Shown piece by piece: positions 9,182-19,494 of a stretch of DNA of 64,000 nt (position 1 is its first letter; each line of letters starts with the position of its first letter). Below the pieces are notes generated by a model. It saw only the letters and a list, made by a program, of their open reading frames with translations, was not told the DNA's origin and did no database searches. Position numbers and translations under genes: made by a program. The DNA comes from UBA1368 sp964563125 (GTDB lineage: Bacteria; Bacillota; Syntrophomonadia; Syntrophomonadales; Syntrophomonadaceae): assembly GCA_964563125.1 (NCBI GenBank), contig CAZLVY010000004.1, forward strand, positions 16,323 to 80,322, read 5' to 3'.

Positions 9182-10384
9182 TTGTCCAAAACAGTTGGTA
9201 TTGGAATAACCGGTGGCATAGCTGCCTATAAAATTACTGATCTGGTCAGTAAATTAAAAAAAGCCGGTTATGACGTTATAGTTATGATGACTGAAGGTGC
9301 TACAAAATTTATAACACCACTAACATTCAAGACTCTTTCCGGACGTGAAGTAATCACAGATTTGTGGCAAGATAGTCAGGAATGGAAAGTCCAGCATATT
9401 GGGATTGCCGAACAGATAGATTTATTGGTAATTGCTCCTGCAACTGCCAACATAATTGCTAAAATGGCTCATGGCATAGCAGATGACCTCTTATCAACCG
9501 TTTTTCTGGCTAACACCAGTCCAGTAATTGTGATTCCGGCTATGAATACAAATATGTATAAGAGTCCGGTCGTGCAGGATAACCTAAAGAAACTATCAAG
9601 TTACGGCTATGAAGTTATGGAACCGGGTGATGGAGTTCTAGCCTGCGGTACTACAGGTCCTGGAAGGCTGCCGGACATTGATGTAATTTTTGACAAAATC
9701 ATGCAAAAATTGAATCCGAAGCAAGACTTATCAGGTAAACGGTTAATGGTAAATGCCGGAACCACCTGTGAAGATATTGATCCGGTCAGGTTTATTGCTA
9801 ACCGGGGTACAGGCAAAATGGGATTTGCCATTGCCGAAGCTGCAGCAAGCAGAGGAGCAGAAGTTATTTTAGTCTCTGGTAAGTCACCGCTGCAGGTACC
9901 AGCTAATGTAGAGTTTTATTCTGTATGGGGAGCTCAAGAAATGTGCTCAGTAATGCTGGAAAAACAACTTGAATGCGATATTATTGTAGGTGCTGCAGCA
10001 GTCGGAGATTTTCGAATAGCTAAAGCTGCTGAACAAAAATTGAAAAAGACAGACAATACTGAAGATAAACTGATTCTGGAATTAACAGGTAATCCCGATA
10101 TTCTTAAAGAATTGGGCAAAATGAAAAAAGCAGGTCAAATTATGGTCGGGTTTGCAGCCGAAACAGAAAATGTGTTGGAAAATGCCAGTAAAAAGTTAAA
10201 GACTAAAAATCTAGATTTTATTGTGGCTAATGATGTAACAATGGAAGGTGCGGGATTTGCATCAGAAACCAATATTGTAACTTTTATTAGCAATAAAGGG
10301 GATACTAAATCACTTCCCAAGATGAGCAAGCGTGATGTCGCTGACGCGATTCTTGATAAGGTAGTTGAGCTTTTGCAAAATTAA
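9182..10384 (+). CDS. coaBC: Bifunctional phosphopantothenoylcysteine decarboxylase/phosphopantothenate-cysteine ligase
   Basis: Two steps of coenzyme A synthesis in one 400-aa protein. The N-terminal flavoprotein CoaC half has GITGGIAAYK, the active-site His in VQHIGIAEQ, PAMNTNMY and the Cys of ACGTTGPGRLP. The C-terminal CoaB half starts near residue 187 with VNAGTTCEDIDPVRF and GTGKMG, then GAAAVGDF and LTGNPDIL. The start is TTG behind a GGGGG Shine-Dalgarno. It sits in the conserved rpoZ-coaBC-priA cluster, here with metK inserted after it. Confidence 0.95.
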   Translation: MSKTVGIGITGGIAAYKITDLVSKLKKAGYDVIVMMTEGATKFITPLTFKTLSGREVITDLWQDSQEWKVQHIGIAEQIDLLVIAPATANIIAKMAHGIADDLLSTVFLANTSPVIVIPAMNTNMYKSPVVQDNLKKLSSYGYEVMEPGDGVLACGTTGPGRLPDIDVIFDKIMQKLNPKQDLSGKRLMVNAGTTCEDIDPVRFIANRGTGKMGFAIAEAAASRGAEVILVSGKSPLQVPANVEFYSVWGAQEMCSVMLEKQLECDIIVGAAAVGDFRIAKAAEQKLKKTDNTEDKLILELTGNPDILKELGKMKKAGQIMVGFAAETENVLENASKKLKTKNLDFIVANDVTMEGAGFASETNIVTFISNKGDTKSLPKMSKRDVADAILDKVVELLQN

Positions 10385-10404
10385 TGTGGTGAGGGGATGA
10401 AGAA

Positions 10405-11592
10405 ATGAAAAACCTATTTACTTCAGAAGCTGTAACAGAAGGCCATCCGGATAAAATCGCAGATCAAATATCAGATGCTATTTTAGATGCGATTATAGGA
10501 CAAGACCCAAACGCCAGAGTAGCAGCCGAAACTATGGTTACTACCGGATTAGTATTTGTTTCAGGTGAAATAACTACTGATTGTTATATTGATATTACCA
10601 AACTGGTAAGAAACACTATTCAGGAAATTGGATACACACGGGCAAAATATGGTTTTGACAGTGAGACGTGCGCAGTCATAACTTCTCTTGATGAGCAGTC
10701 AGGAGATATAGCTATGGGTGTTGACCAAGCCTATGAAGCTAAAAAAGGTGAAATGACTGATCAAGATATGGAAGCAATCGGCGCTGGAGATCAGGGGATG
10801 ATGTTTGGTTATGCCAGCAACGAAACCGATGAACTTATGCCAATGCCTATACTGCTGGCTAATAAAATGGCACAAAAATTAACTGCAGTTCGTAAAGAAG
10901 GCATTCTGGATTATCTGCGTCCCGATGGAAAAACTCAGGTAACTGTAGAATATCAGGATGATAAACCAGTCAGGATTGACACAGTGGTTGTTTCTACCCA
11001 GCATCACCCAGATATAACCAGAGAGACAATTGAAAAAGATATTATTGAGCATGTGGTCAAAACAGTTATTCCGGCTAATATGCTGGATGCCAAGACCAAA
11101 TATTATATTAATCCCACTGGCAGGTTTGTAATCGGCGGGCCACAAGGGGATTGCGGATTAACAGGCAGAAAAATAATAGTTGATACATATGGCGGTATGG
11201 CCAGGCATGGCGGGGGAGCATTTTCCGGTAAAGATCCCACCAAAGTAGACCGTTCTGCAGCTTATGCAGCCCGTTATGTAGCGAAAAATCTGGTTAAAGC
11301 AGGAGTAGCCGACCGTCTGGAAATACAACTTGCCTACGCTATCGGAGTAGCAAATCCGGTTTCTATACGAATAGATACGTTTGGAACCAACAAAATAGCG
11401 GAAGATAAAATCATAGAACTAGTCGTGAATAATTTTGATTTAAGGCCGGCAGCCATAATTAAAGATTTGGATTTGCGCAGACCAATTTTTAAGAAAACTG
11501 CTGCTTATGGTCATTTCGGCCGTAATGATCCAGACTTTACCTGGGAGAAGACCGACAAAGCTGCTGCTATTAAGGAACAAGCGGGACTATAA
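10405..11592 (+). CDS. metK: S-adenosylmethionine synthetase
   Basis: Makes SAM from methionine and ATP. The 395-aa protein carries EGHPDKIADQISD, GAGDQGMMFGYA, GGPQGDCGLTGRKIIVDTYG and the phosphate-binding GGGAFSGKDPTKVDRS motif. Only 20 bases separate it from coaBC, so it is co-transcribed with the housekeeping operon and has no SAM riboswitch of its own. The metNIQ transporter at 32.6-35.2 kb does have one. Confidence 0.97.
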   Translation: MKNLFTSEAVTEGHPDKIADQISDAILDAIIGQDPNARVAAETMVTTGLVFVSGEITTDCYIDITKLVRNTIQEIGYTRAKYGFDSETCAVITSLDEQSGDIAMGVDQAYEAKKGEMTDQDMEAIGAGDQGMMFGYASNETDELMPMPILLANKMAQKLTAVRKEGILDYLRPDGKTQVTVEYQDDKPVRIDTVVVSTQHHPDITRETIEKDIIEHVVKTVIPANMLDAKTKYYINPTGRFVIGGPQGDCGLTGRKIIVDTYGGMARHGGGAFSGKDPTKVDRSAAYAARYVAKNLVKAGVADRLEIQLAYAIGVANPVSIRIDTFGTNKIAEDKIIELVVNNFDLRPAAIIKDLDLRRPIFKKTAAYGHFGRNDPDFTWEKTDKAAAIKEQAGL

Positions 11593-11617
11593 CAGAAACT
11601 GCAAATTTATTTATGAT

Positions 11618-11648
11618 AGGGCGGGTTATCCCGCCCTTTATTATATTG
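11618..11648 (+). terminator. GC-rich hairpin after metK, weak terminator
   Basis: An 8-bp stem AGGGCGGG/CCCGCCCT with loop TTAT is followed by TTATTATATTG, a poor U-tract. It probably allows partial read-through into priA. Confidence 0.6.
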
Positions 11649-11677
11649 AAATACCAATATTTTTGGGGGAGGCTGTT

Positions 11678-14062
11678 ATGATTGTAACAAATGTTCTCAT
11701 CAATCTTCCTTCAGCAAAGTTTAATAATACTTTCCAGTATTTTGTACCGGAGCATCTGGTTCAAAATATTAAATTTGGCCAGCGAGTCCAGGTGGAATTT
11801 GGTAGACGTACCCTGGAAGCTTATGTAGTAGGAATTGATAACATAAAAATATTAAGAGAATTAAAACCGGTTATTGAAATATTAGACCAGGAACCAGTTT
11901 TTGATAAAAAACTGTTGGAACTGGCCACCTGGCTGGCAGACTATTATCTATGTACAGTACCTGTAGCATTGAAGACTATTATTCCGAGCAGTCTTAACAA
12001 AAAAAGCCCGGTAAGGATATCTGCTACATTTAATTTGCAGAATGTGACGGAGATTATAAAGCAAAATCCTGAACAGGAAGAATTATTAACCGTTTTAGCA
12101 GCCAGCCGAAGCATAGAAATGAAAGCAGCTTTAGAGTTAGCGGCATATGAGGACATTATAACATTAGCTGATCAGGGAATAATCAGCCTGGTGCAAAAAT
12201 ATTCTGCTTACCGTAAAAATACAGTTGATTATATTTACAGTCTGGGACAGTTTGAAAATGAAGAACTGGTAAAGTTAAAAAAAAGTTCTCCCCGGCAGGC
12301 CCAAGCGATGGAATATTTAATTAAAAACGGGACTACTGATAAAAACGTGCTGGAAGAGCTTATTCCTCTTGCCAGTCTTAAGTCACTGATCAAAAAAGGC
12401 TATATTATTTTTGCCAGGAAAAAACTGCAGTTAAATGAGCAAACAAAAAATTTGACTCCGGAACAAACTAAAGCATTGGATAAAATTTGCTCGATCAGCC
12501 AAAAAGGTATCTTTAGTGAGTTACTGTTATATGGAATCACCGGCAGCGGTAAAACTGAGATTTACCTGAGAGCGGCAGAAGCAGTTATTAAAGATGGGCA
12601 AACTGCAATAATACTAGTGCCAGAAATTGCTTTAACCAGCCATTTGGTGGAAACCTTTTCCGCGCGGATAGAAAATTTAGCGGTCATACATAGCGCAGTT
12701 CTGTCTTCTGAGCGTTATGAACAATTTAAACAGATAAAAAACGGTGAAATAAAATTGGTTTTAGGTACCCGTTCAGCTATATTTGCTCCTTTGACCAATA
12801 TAGGTCTTATAATATTAGATGAAGAACAGGAAGGAAGCTATAAACAAGAAGAAACCCCCAAATATCATGCCCGTGAAGTAGCACGTAAGAGAGCTGAAAT
12901 GGAATCGGCATTACTGGTTTTAGGCACTGCTACACCTGCTATTGAAACTTTCTTTAATGCGGTCAGCGGCAAGACAGGCCTTATGCTTTTAGAAAACCGC
13001 ATAGGAAATGCTAATCTGCCTAAGATTTTTATTGAAGACCGGCGGGGTGATTATAAAAGTATAAAGGCCCAAAGTCTGTCACCATTGTTAATAGAAAAAA
13101 TGACTAATAATATTAAGAATGGCGAACAAACTATCTTATTAATCAATCGCCGCGGCTATTCACCTGTGACAATTTGCCGGCAATGTGGTAATATTTTTTC
13201 ATGCCCGTCCTGTTCAGTTGCTATGACGTATCATCAGGATTTACATAAAGAGATATGTCATTATTGTGGTTACGAAAAAGACATTACCAGTAACTGTTTA
13301 AAATGTGGCAGTAAATATATTCAACAATTCGGTTACGGTACCCAAAAAGTGGAGGAAGAAATAAAAACTCTTTTTCCTCAAGCTTCCATAGCTCGTTTGG
13401 ATTTGGATGTAAGCTTAAAAAGAGGCCGGCAAAAAGAAATATTAAATAAGATGAAAAATAAACAAATTGATATTTTGGTTGGTACCCAGATGGTTGCCAA
13501 GGGATTTGATTTTCCTGATGTCTCACTGGTTGGTATAATTGATATAGATAATATGCTTAACCTGCCTGATTATCGAGCAGCGGAAAGATCTTTCCAACTT
13601 ATAGTTCAAGCTGCCGGACGTGCAGGTCGGGCGAATATCCCCGGTGAAGTAGTAATACAGACTTATAATGCTGACCATGAAGTAATACACTACGCTGCTA
13701 GCCAGGATTATTTCAACTTTTATACTTATGAAATAAAAAATAGAAAAATTTTAGAATATCCGCCCTTTAAACAATTATTGCGCATTGTAGTAAGTTCCAG
13801 CCTGGAGGAATGTGCGGAAAAAGAAGCTAAACTGCTCAAAGTGTTAATTGAGGAAGCAGTTGACGCCAGGGAAGAGAAAATAGATATATTAGGTCCGGCA
13901 CCAAGCCCGCATTATAAAATAAAAGATAAGTATCGTTATCAATTGATGATTAAAGCCGATGATTTTTGGCTTTTAAACAGTATAGGCAAACAAATTTTAT
14001 CTAGAAGACATGAATTTAATGCTAAACTAGAGTTGGATATTAACCCAGTTAGCATGATATGA
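11678..14062 (+). CDS. priA: Primosomal replication-restart helicase PriA
   Basis: A 3'-5' DNA helicase that reloads DnaB at stalled forks. The 794-aa protein starts MIVTNVLINLP behind GGGGGAGG. The same frame stays open upstream into metK, but that extension is not PriA-like. It has a 3'-DNA-binding domain, Walker A GITGSGKTE, the DEAH-like motif DEEQEGSYKQ, and eight Cys of the zinc-binding domain (CRQCG, CPSC, CHYCG, CLKCG). The C-terminal helicase lobe shows GTQMVAKGFDFPDVSLVG and QAAGRAGRA. DEEQ replaces the more usual DEEH in motif II. Confidence 0.95.
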   Translation: MIVTNVLINLPSAKFNNTFQYFVPEHLVQNIKFGQRVQVEFGRRTLEAYVVGIDNIKILRELKPVIEILDQEPVFDKKLLELATWLADYYLCTVPVALKTIIPSSLNKKSPVRISATFNLQNVTEIIKQNPEQEELLTVLAASRSIEMKAALELAAYEDIITLADQGIISLVQKYSAYRKNTVDYIYSLGQFENEELVKLKKSSPRQAQAMEYLIKNGTTDKNVLEELIPLASLKSLIKKGYIIFARKKLQLNEQTKNLTPEQTKALDKICSISQKGIFSELLLYGITGSGKTEIYLRAAEAVIKDGQTAIILVPEIALTSHLVETFSARIENLAVIHSAVLSSERYEQFKQIKNGEIKLVLGTRSAIFAPLTNIGLIILDEEQEGSYKQEETPKYHAREVARKRAEMESALLVLGTATPAIETFFNAVSGKTGLMLLENRIGNANLPKIFIEDRRGDYKSIKAQSLSPLLIEKMTNNIKNGEQTILLINRRGYSPVTICRQCGNIFSCPSCSVAMTYHQDLHKEICHYCGYEKDITSNCLKCGSKYIQQFGYGTQKVEEEIKTLFPQASIARLDLDVSLKRGRQKEILNKMKNKQIDILVGTQMVAKGFDFPDVSLVGIIDIDNMLNLPDYRAAERSFQLIVQAAGRAGRANIPGEVVIQTYNADHEVIHYAASQDYFNFYTYEIKNRKILEYPPFKQLLRIVVSSSLEECAEKEAKLLKVLIEEAVDAREEKIDILGPAPSPHYKIKDKYRYQLMIKADDFWLLNSIGKQILSRRHEFNAKLELDINPVSMI

Positions 14063-14071
14063 GGTGAAAAA

Positions 14072-14527
14072 ATGGCTGTTTATAAAGTATTAACTGAACC
14101 TGATGCTGCTCTGCGCACTAAATCAATGCCTGTTAAAAATATTAATGCTGGAGTTTTGCGTGTGTTGGATAATATGCGCGAAACCATGTATGAATTTGAT
14201 GGAGTTGGTTTAGCGGCAATTCAGATAGGGGTACCCAAACGTATGATAGTGTTAGACCCGGGAGATAATTTTCTTGAACTGATTAATCCGGTGATTGTAT
14301 CAAGAGATGGTGAAAAAAGAGCCACTGAAGGTTGTTTGAGTGTGCCTGGCAAAGTAGGATTAGTCAACAGAGCGCTAAAAGTTACGGTGACTGCTCTTAA
14401 CCGTGAAGGTGAAGAGGTAACCATTGAGGCAGAAGAACTGTTTGCCAGAATATTGCAGCATGAAATAGATCATTTGGATGGTATTCTATTTATTGATGTT
14501 GCTACTCACCTAAGGGAAGATGATTAA
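14072..14527 (+). CDS. def: Peptide deformylase
   Basis: Removes the formyl group from nascent proteins. All three motifs are present: GVGLAAIQIG, EGCLSVPG (metal Cys) and QHEIDHLDG (two metal His plus the catalytic Glu). The length of 151 aa is typical. It lies 9 bases after priA and just before fmt, which performs the opposite step on initiator tRNA. Confidence 0.97.
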   Translation: MAVYKVLTEPDAALRTKSMPVKNINAGVLRVLDNMRETMYEFDGVGLAAIQIGVPKRMIVLDPGDNFLELINPVIVSRDGEKRATEGCLSVPGKVGLVNRALKVTVTALNREGEEVTIEAEELFARILQHEIDHLDGILFIDVATHLREDD

Positions 14528-14544
14528 GCTGGGAGATAAATACA

Positions 14545-15477
14545 TTGAGAATTGTTTTTATGGGTACTTCGCAATTTGCGGTACCGGCACTGGAAAAGTT
14601 AATTGAAACCTCCTGCGAAGTAGTGGGGGTAGTAACTCAACCCGACCGACCTAAAGGACGCGGAAAAAAAGTTGCCCCAACCCCGGTTAAAGAATTTGCC
14701 CAGTCAATAAACATTCCTGTCTATCAACCCCAAAAGATAAAAGAACCAGACGCAGTAGATTACATTACCAGTTGGGACCCGGATTTAATAATTGTGGTTT
14801 CCTACGGGCAAATAATTCCTCCAAAAATATTACAACTGCCCCCGGCAGGATGTATAAATATACATGCTTCATTATTGCCCAGATATCGTGGTGCTGCTCC
14901 AATACAAAGATGCCTGATGAACGGTGAGGCAAAAACAGGTATTACTACTATGTTCATGGATGAAGGCCTTGATACAGGGGATATTTTACTGCAAGAGGAA
15001 GTTGCTATAAATAATGCAATCACCTATGGAGAACTGCACGATTTATTAGCCCATACCGGTGCTAATTTAATAATCGCCACAATTAACAAACTTAAACAAG
15101 GAAGCCTAATCCGCACCAAACAAAACGATAAAGACTCTACTTATGCGGAAATGATAAGAAAAGCTGATGAACTTATTAATTGGCAGGATGACGCTTGGAA
15201 AATATACAATCAGATAAGAGGTTTAAATCCACAGCCAGGCGCCTATACTCTTATAGATAATCATAACCTTAAAATTTTTAAAGCCCGGATTGTTGAAGAA
15301 TATCAACAGGGACAATCCGGTGAAATAACTTCAATATCATCAGAGGGATTCATAGTAAAAACAGGTAGCCTGGCTCTGGAAATATTAGAACTGCAACAAG
15401 AAGGCAAAAAGAGGATAAACGCCAATGAATTTTTAAAAGGGCACAGCCTCAAAAAAGGTACTTTGTTAGGTAAATAG
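14545..15477 (+). CDS. fmt: Methionyl-tRNA formyltransferase
   Basis: Formylates Met-tRNAfMet. The N-terminal formyltransferase fold has MGTSQFAVPAL, INIHASLLPRYRGAAPI (catalytic Asn and His) and the Asp in GLDTGDILL. The C-terminal OB-like domain (about 205-310) includes NQIRGLNPQPGAYT. It starts at TTG and is 310 aa, full length. It pairs with def upstream. Confidence 0.96.
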   Translation: MRIVFMGTSQFAVPALEKLIETSCEVVGVVTQPDRPKGRGKKVAPTPVKEFAQSINIPVYQPQKIKEPDAVDYITSWDPDLIIVVSYGQIIPPKILQLPPAGCINIHASLLPRYRGAAPIQRCLMNGEAKTGITTMFMDEGLDTGDILLQEEVAINNAITYGELHDLLAHTGANLIIATINKLKQGSLIRTKQNDKDSTYAEMIRKADELINWQDDAWKIYNQIRGLNPQPGAYTLIDNHNLKIFKARIVEEYQQGQSGEITSISSEGFIVKTGSLALEILELQQEGKKRINANEFLKGHSLKKGTLLGK

Positions 15478-15494
15478 GTATAGGTAATTAAGAT

Positions 15495-16304
15495 ATGGAA
15501 ACAAAAAAACGAATATATGTTGGATTATTGGGAGCCAGCCTGCTATTTTTGATTTTAATAATAGCTGTGGTCTGGTATTTATTTAAAAATCGTGATTTTT
15601 TAATTAACCAGGTTTTGCTAGTCATTGCTGCTTCACTGATAGTTCTGGTTATTTTTATTTTGGGCATTGGAATTACTTCAATTGTTCTGATGATTACCAG
15701 ATCCAAGCCATCACCTTTGCTGGAAATGATGAGCCGCTTTTCCAATGATGTGTTATTTCCATTGGCTATTTTGATTGGCAAGATTTTTCGCATAGACCGC
15801 GAGAGAATATTAGCTTCTTTTATAGCTGTAAATAATTTTTTAATCAGCTCAAAAAATATTTTTATTAAACCTGAACAAGTATTAATACTCTTACCTCATT
15901 GCTTACAAAATTCTGATTGTCCCCATAAGATTACTATGAATATCAATAATTGCAAAAACTGTGGTAAATGCCGTATTGGAGAACTAAAAGAACTGGCTGA
16001 TAAATATGGCGCAACTATTAAAGTGGCAACCGGGGGAACTTTAGCACGCAAAATTATTAAAGAAGCTCGTCCGCGGGGAATAGTTGCAGTTGCCTGTGAG
16101 AGAGACTTATCAGCGGGCATACAGGATGCTGGAACTCTGCCGATTATTGGAGTATTGAACTGCAGACCTAATGGACCTTGTATAAATACTGATGTAAACC
16201 TAATTGAAGTGGAAAATGCCATTAAGACTATTTGTAAAAATAATTTAGCCGAATCTGTGACACAAAAGAGGAGTGAAATACTTGGGAATAGAAAAAGGCA
16301 ATGA
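15495..16304 (+). CDS. DUF116 membrane protein with a cysteine-rich domain
   Basis: Two membrane segments (about 7-29 and 38-67) precede a cytoplasmic DUF116 domain. That domain contains LLPHCLQNSDCPH, NNCKNCGKC, VACERDL and NCRPNGPC, which looks like a metal or Fe-S site. The molecular function is unknown. It is inserted between fmt and rsmB, where DUF116 genes are often seen in Clostridia, and its end overlaps rsmB, so the genes are translationally linked. Confidence 0.85.
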   Translation: METKKRIYVGLLGASLLFLILIIAVVWYLFKNRDFLINQVLLVIAASLIVLVIFILGIGITSIVLMITRSKPSPLLEMMSRFSNDVLFPLAILIGKIFRIDRERILASFIAVNNFLISSKNIFIKPEQVLILLPHCLQNSDCPHKITMNINNCKNCGKCRIGELKELADKYGATIKVATGGTLARKIIKEARPRGIVAVACERDLSAGIQDAGTLPIIGVLNCRPNGPCINTDVNLIEVENAIKTICKNNLAESVTQKRSEILGNRKRQ

Positions 16305-17655
16305 TGTAAGTGAAGCAAGAAAACTTGCTGTCGAATTGTTATTTAATGTTTTTGAAAAAGGGGCGTACGCTAATTTAATACTCGAAAAAGAATTGGCGGG
16401 AAATCAGCTTAAAAGTGAAGATAAAAATCTGGTTACGGAAATAGTTAACGGTACTACCCGTATGTTAAAGCACCTTGATTGGGTAATTAATCTTTTTTTA
16501 ACCAGCAATATAACCAAAATAAACCCTTGGCTAAGAACTATCTTAAGAATGACAACTTATCAAATTATGTTCATGGACAGAATTCCTGACTATGCTTGTA
16601 TAAACGATGCTGTAACTATTACTAGACAAAAAACTAATAAAAACCTCAGCGGCGTTACTAATGGGGTATTAAGAAACCTGGTGCGAAAATTATCTGATTT
16701 ATCATATCCCGAAGATAAAGCACAGTTTCTCGCGGTTTACTTTTCGCATCCGGAATGGATAGTGAATCTGCTGTTGGATAAATACGGTTTTGATACTACC
16801 GAACAAATCCTGGCGTTTAATAACCAGTCACCCCAACTAGTAATAAGACACAATCAACTGCAAGGAACCAGAAAGGAACTTATTGAGATATTAGAGCAGC
16901 AAAACGTCTCCTGCCGAATTAATAACAAGACTCCCTGGGCAATAAACATTGACCATTTAGGAATTTCACTCGAAAGTACCACCGCCTATAGAAAAGGTTA
17001 TTTCTATGTTCAAAATGAAGGCTCCATGTTAGCCGCTGCCATTTTAAATGTATTACCAGGACAAACCGTCTATGATTTATGCAGCGGGGTAGGGGGCAAG
17101 ACCACTCACCTGGCGGAAATGATGCAAAACCAGGGGAAGATTAAAGCTTATGAACTGTACGACAAGAAAATAAAATTGCTGCAAACTAATTGCGCCAGAC
17201 TGGGCATAGATATAATTCATGCTTGCCAGCAGGATATTCTTGAGCTTGATAAAAGCGATCAACTGGCAGCAAGAGTCTTACTCGATGCACCCTGTTCCGG
17301 ACTGGGGGTATTAAACCGGCGCTCTGACATGAGATGGCGGCAAAATCCCGATAATATGGAACAGTTAACCAAGCTGCAGTTGGAACTGCTTATCAAGGCC
17401 GGGCAGTTGGTTGACCAGGACGGCTTATTACTGTATTCTACTTGTACTATCAATAATGCTGAAAATGAAAGCATTGTTGAGCAATTCCTGCAAGAAAAGC
17501 CTAACTATCAATTAGAAAGTTTTAGTGCAGCAATAACGTATTTTGGATTAGATACAAACGATGCAAATTCAGCTGATCAGGGAATGCTTACTATTATTCC
17601 TGGTAAATATGAAACTGACGGAATGTTTTATGCATTAATGAGGAGGAAGTCTTAA
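16282..17655 (+). CDS. rsmB: 16S rRNA (cytosine-967-C5)-methyltransferase RsmB
   Basis: An N-terminal NusB-like RNA-binding domain (about 8-130) precedes a SAM-dependent methyltransferase. The methyltransferase has the SAM loop DLCSGVGGKTTHLAEM and the catalytic-Cys motifs LLDAPCSGLGVLNR and YSTCTINNAENE. The TTG at 16282 sits nine bases after AAGAGGAG; an in-frame GTG at 16273 is an alternative. It overlaps the DUF116 gene. Family enzymes modify C967 of 16S rRNA. Confidence 0.94.
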   Translation: MGIEKGNDVSEARKLAVELLFNVFEKGAYANLILEKELAGNQLKSEDKNLVTEIVNGTTRMLKHLDWVINLFLTSNITKINPWLRTILRMTTYQIMFMDRIPDYACINDAVTITRQKTNKNLSGVTNGVLRNLVRKLSDLSYPEDKAQFLAVYFSHPEWIVNLLLDKYGFDTTEQILAFNNQSPQLVIRHNQLQGTRKELIEILEQQNVSCRINNKTPWAINIDHLGISLESTTAYRKGYFYVQNEGSMLAAAILNVLPGQTVYDLCSGVGGKTTHLAEMMQNQGKIKAYELYDKKIKLLQTNCARLGIDIIHACQQDILELDKSDQLAARVLLDAPCSGLGVLNRRSDMRWRQNPDNMEQLTKLQLELLIKAGQLVDQDGLLLYSTCTINNAENESIVEQFLQEKPNYQLESFSAAITYFGLDTNDANSADQGMLTIIPGKYETDGMFYALMRRKS

Positions 17656-17661
17656 AAGCCC

Positions 17662-18732
17662 ATGGAAAAAACGAAAACCGAATTACTGGGTATGAATTTA
17701 GATCAACTGGAAAATTTTGTGGTAGAAAACGGTCAGCCGAAATATCGTGCCCGGCAAATATTTAAGTGGATGTATTACAAAGAAACATCATCTTTTTATG
17801 AAATGACTGATCTGCCCAAAGATATAAGAATCAAATTTGATGAAATAGCTAAAATATCAATCCTCCGAGTCTTGAAGCAAAGAGTATCAAAAGATGGAAC
17901 CCGTAAATTTGCCATGGAACTGGAAGATAAGAAAAGGATTGAAACAGTTTTAATACCGCACAGCTCAGATAAACAGAGCCAATATACTATGTGTATTTCA
18001 ACTCAGGTGGGTTGCCCGATTGGTTGTGCGTTTTGTGCGACTGGTCAGTCTGGATTTCAGAGAAATTTAGAGTTTTTTGAAATAGTAGCACAGGTGTTAG
18101 GCTCAAAGAGGGAATTACAAAAGCGCCTGCAAACCACAGATGATAATCTAATAGCCAATATAGTTTATATGGGAATGGGAGAGCCGCTCTTAAACTTTGA
18201 TGCCACTCTTAAATCAATTTACTTAATAAATGATCCTAAAGGAATCAATATCGGTCAAAGACATATTACTATTTCTACCTGTGGTGAAGTTAAGGGTATA
18301 AAGCGTTTAGCAGAAGCTGATTTGCAAGTAACCCTGGCCATATCTTTACACGCAGCAGATGATCAATTACGGGACAGCCTAATACCTTTAAACCGTAAGT
18401 ATCCTCTGGCAGCATTAATACAGGCGGTGGGTGAGTATATAGCCAAAACCAACCGCCGCGTAACTTTTGAATATATTATGCTTGATGAGGTAAATATCAG
18501 CCAACAGGATGCCCGAAATTTAATCAAACTTGTAAAACCTTTGATGGCAAATATTAATCTAATTCCCTATAATAAAGTTATAGGCTTGGATTTCAACCGA
18601 CCTGCCAGAGAAAAAGTAATGCAGTTTTATAATTGGTTGCTGCAGGGAGGACTAAATGTAACCTTACGTGAAGAAAAAGGTGCAGATATAGAAGCTGCCT
18701 GCGGACAATTGGTTATGAGAAGAAACGGGTAA
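17662..18732 (+). CDS. rlmN: Dual-specificity RNA methyltransferase RlmN (radical SAM)
   Basis: Makes 2-methyladenosine at A2503 of 23S rRNA and A37 of some tRNAs. The radical-SAM cluster motif is CPIGCAFC. VYMGMGEPLLN and the C-terminal resolving Cys in AACGQL are present. The 356-aa length is normal. It lies 6 bases after rsmB, as in the Bacillus yloM-yloN pair. Confidence 0.96.
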   Translation: MEKTKTELLGMNLDQLENFVVENGQPKYRARQIFKWMYYKETSSFYEMTDLPKDIRIKFDEIAKISILRVLKQRVSKDGTRKFAMELEDKKRIETVLIPHSSDKQSQYTMCISTQVGCPIGCAFCATGQSGFQRNLEFFEIVAQVLGSKRELQKRLQTTDDNLIANIVYMGMGEPLLNFDATLKSIYLINDPKGINIGQRHITISTCGEVKGIKRLAEADLQVTLAISLHAADDQLRDSLIPLNRKYPLAALIQAVGEYIAKTNRRVTFEYIMLDEVNISQQDARNLIKLVKPLMANINLIPYNKVIGLDFNRPAREKVMQFYNWLLQGGLNVTLREEKGADIEAACGQLVMRRNG

Positions 18733-18761
18733 TGTCAGTAGTTCTGGATTGAGGTGTAAAT

Positions 18762-19478
18762 ATGGATGCAGCAGGAATATCACATATCGGCTTGGTTCGT
18801 AAAAAGAATGAAGATAAATTTATATTAGACTCGAATCATAATTTATTCGTTATATGTGATGGTATGGGTGGTCATAAAGGAGGAGAAATAGCTTCTTCTA
18901 TAGCTGCCCAAATTATTGGCAACACTTTTCGCCTAAGTTATAACCAGGACAAAATGGCTGCTTTAAATGTGGCAATTAGCGAAGCCAATTTAAAAATATG
19001 GCAGGCAGGTGTGGAAAAACCAGAATTTCAGGAGATGGGGACCACAGTTACTGCCGCTATTATAGTTGATAATAGTCTTATTATTGCCAATGTGGGAGAC
19101 AGTTCGATATTTTTACTGCGTGAAAACCAAATAAGAAAATTGACTACGGATCATACTTTAGCTCGGCAGATGGTGGTTGACGGGTTATTAAAAGAAACAG
19201 AAGTCAGAACATGCTCGTATAATCATGTTTTGACCAGGGCGCTGGGAGTACAGCAAAACGTACTTATTGATAATTATACAGAAACTATACTACCGCAAGA
19301 TTATATAATTCTTTGTAGTGATGGTTTGAGCGACATGTTAGAAGAAGCAGAAATGCTATCATTAATAAATGAAAATAAAGCCGATACCGATGCTAAAACA
19401 ATTGCCCAAAAGCTGGTTGATGCAGCACTGCATAAAGGCGGTCATGATAATATTACAGTTATAGTCCTTTGTATATGA
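18762..19478 (+). CDS. prpC: PP2C-type Ser/Thr protein phosphatase (PrpC/Stp)
   Basis: Metal-dependent phosphatase of 238 aa. The motifs are NEDKF, CDGMGGHKGGE, VGDSSIFL, TTDHT, LCSDGLSDML and GGHDNITVIV, each contributing metal-binding aspartates or glycines. It lies directly upstream of the PASTA kinase whose phosphorylation it reverses in related bacteria. Confidence 0.94.
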   Translation: MDAAGISHIGLVRKKNEDKFILDSNHNLFVICDGMGGHKGGEIASSIAAQIIGNTFRLSYNQDKMAALNVAISEANLKIWQAGVEKPEFQEMGTTVTAAIIVDNSLIIANVGDSSIFLLRENQIRKLTTDHTLARQMVVDGLLKETEVRTCSYNHVLTRALGVQQNVLIDNYTETILPQDYIILCSDGLSDMLEEAEMLSLINENKADTDAKTIAQKLVDAALHKGGHDNITVIVLCI

Positions 19479-19494
19479 AATAGGAGGTAAAGCT

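Noticed and set aside
11507..11677. Extended priA start inside metK
   Set aside because: The extension overlaps a well-conserved metK end, crosses its terminator hairpin, and the ATG at 11678 has GGGGGAGG and the canonical PriA N-terminus.
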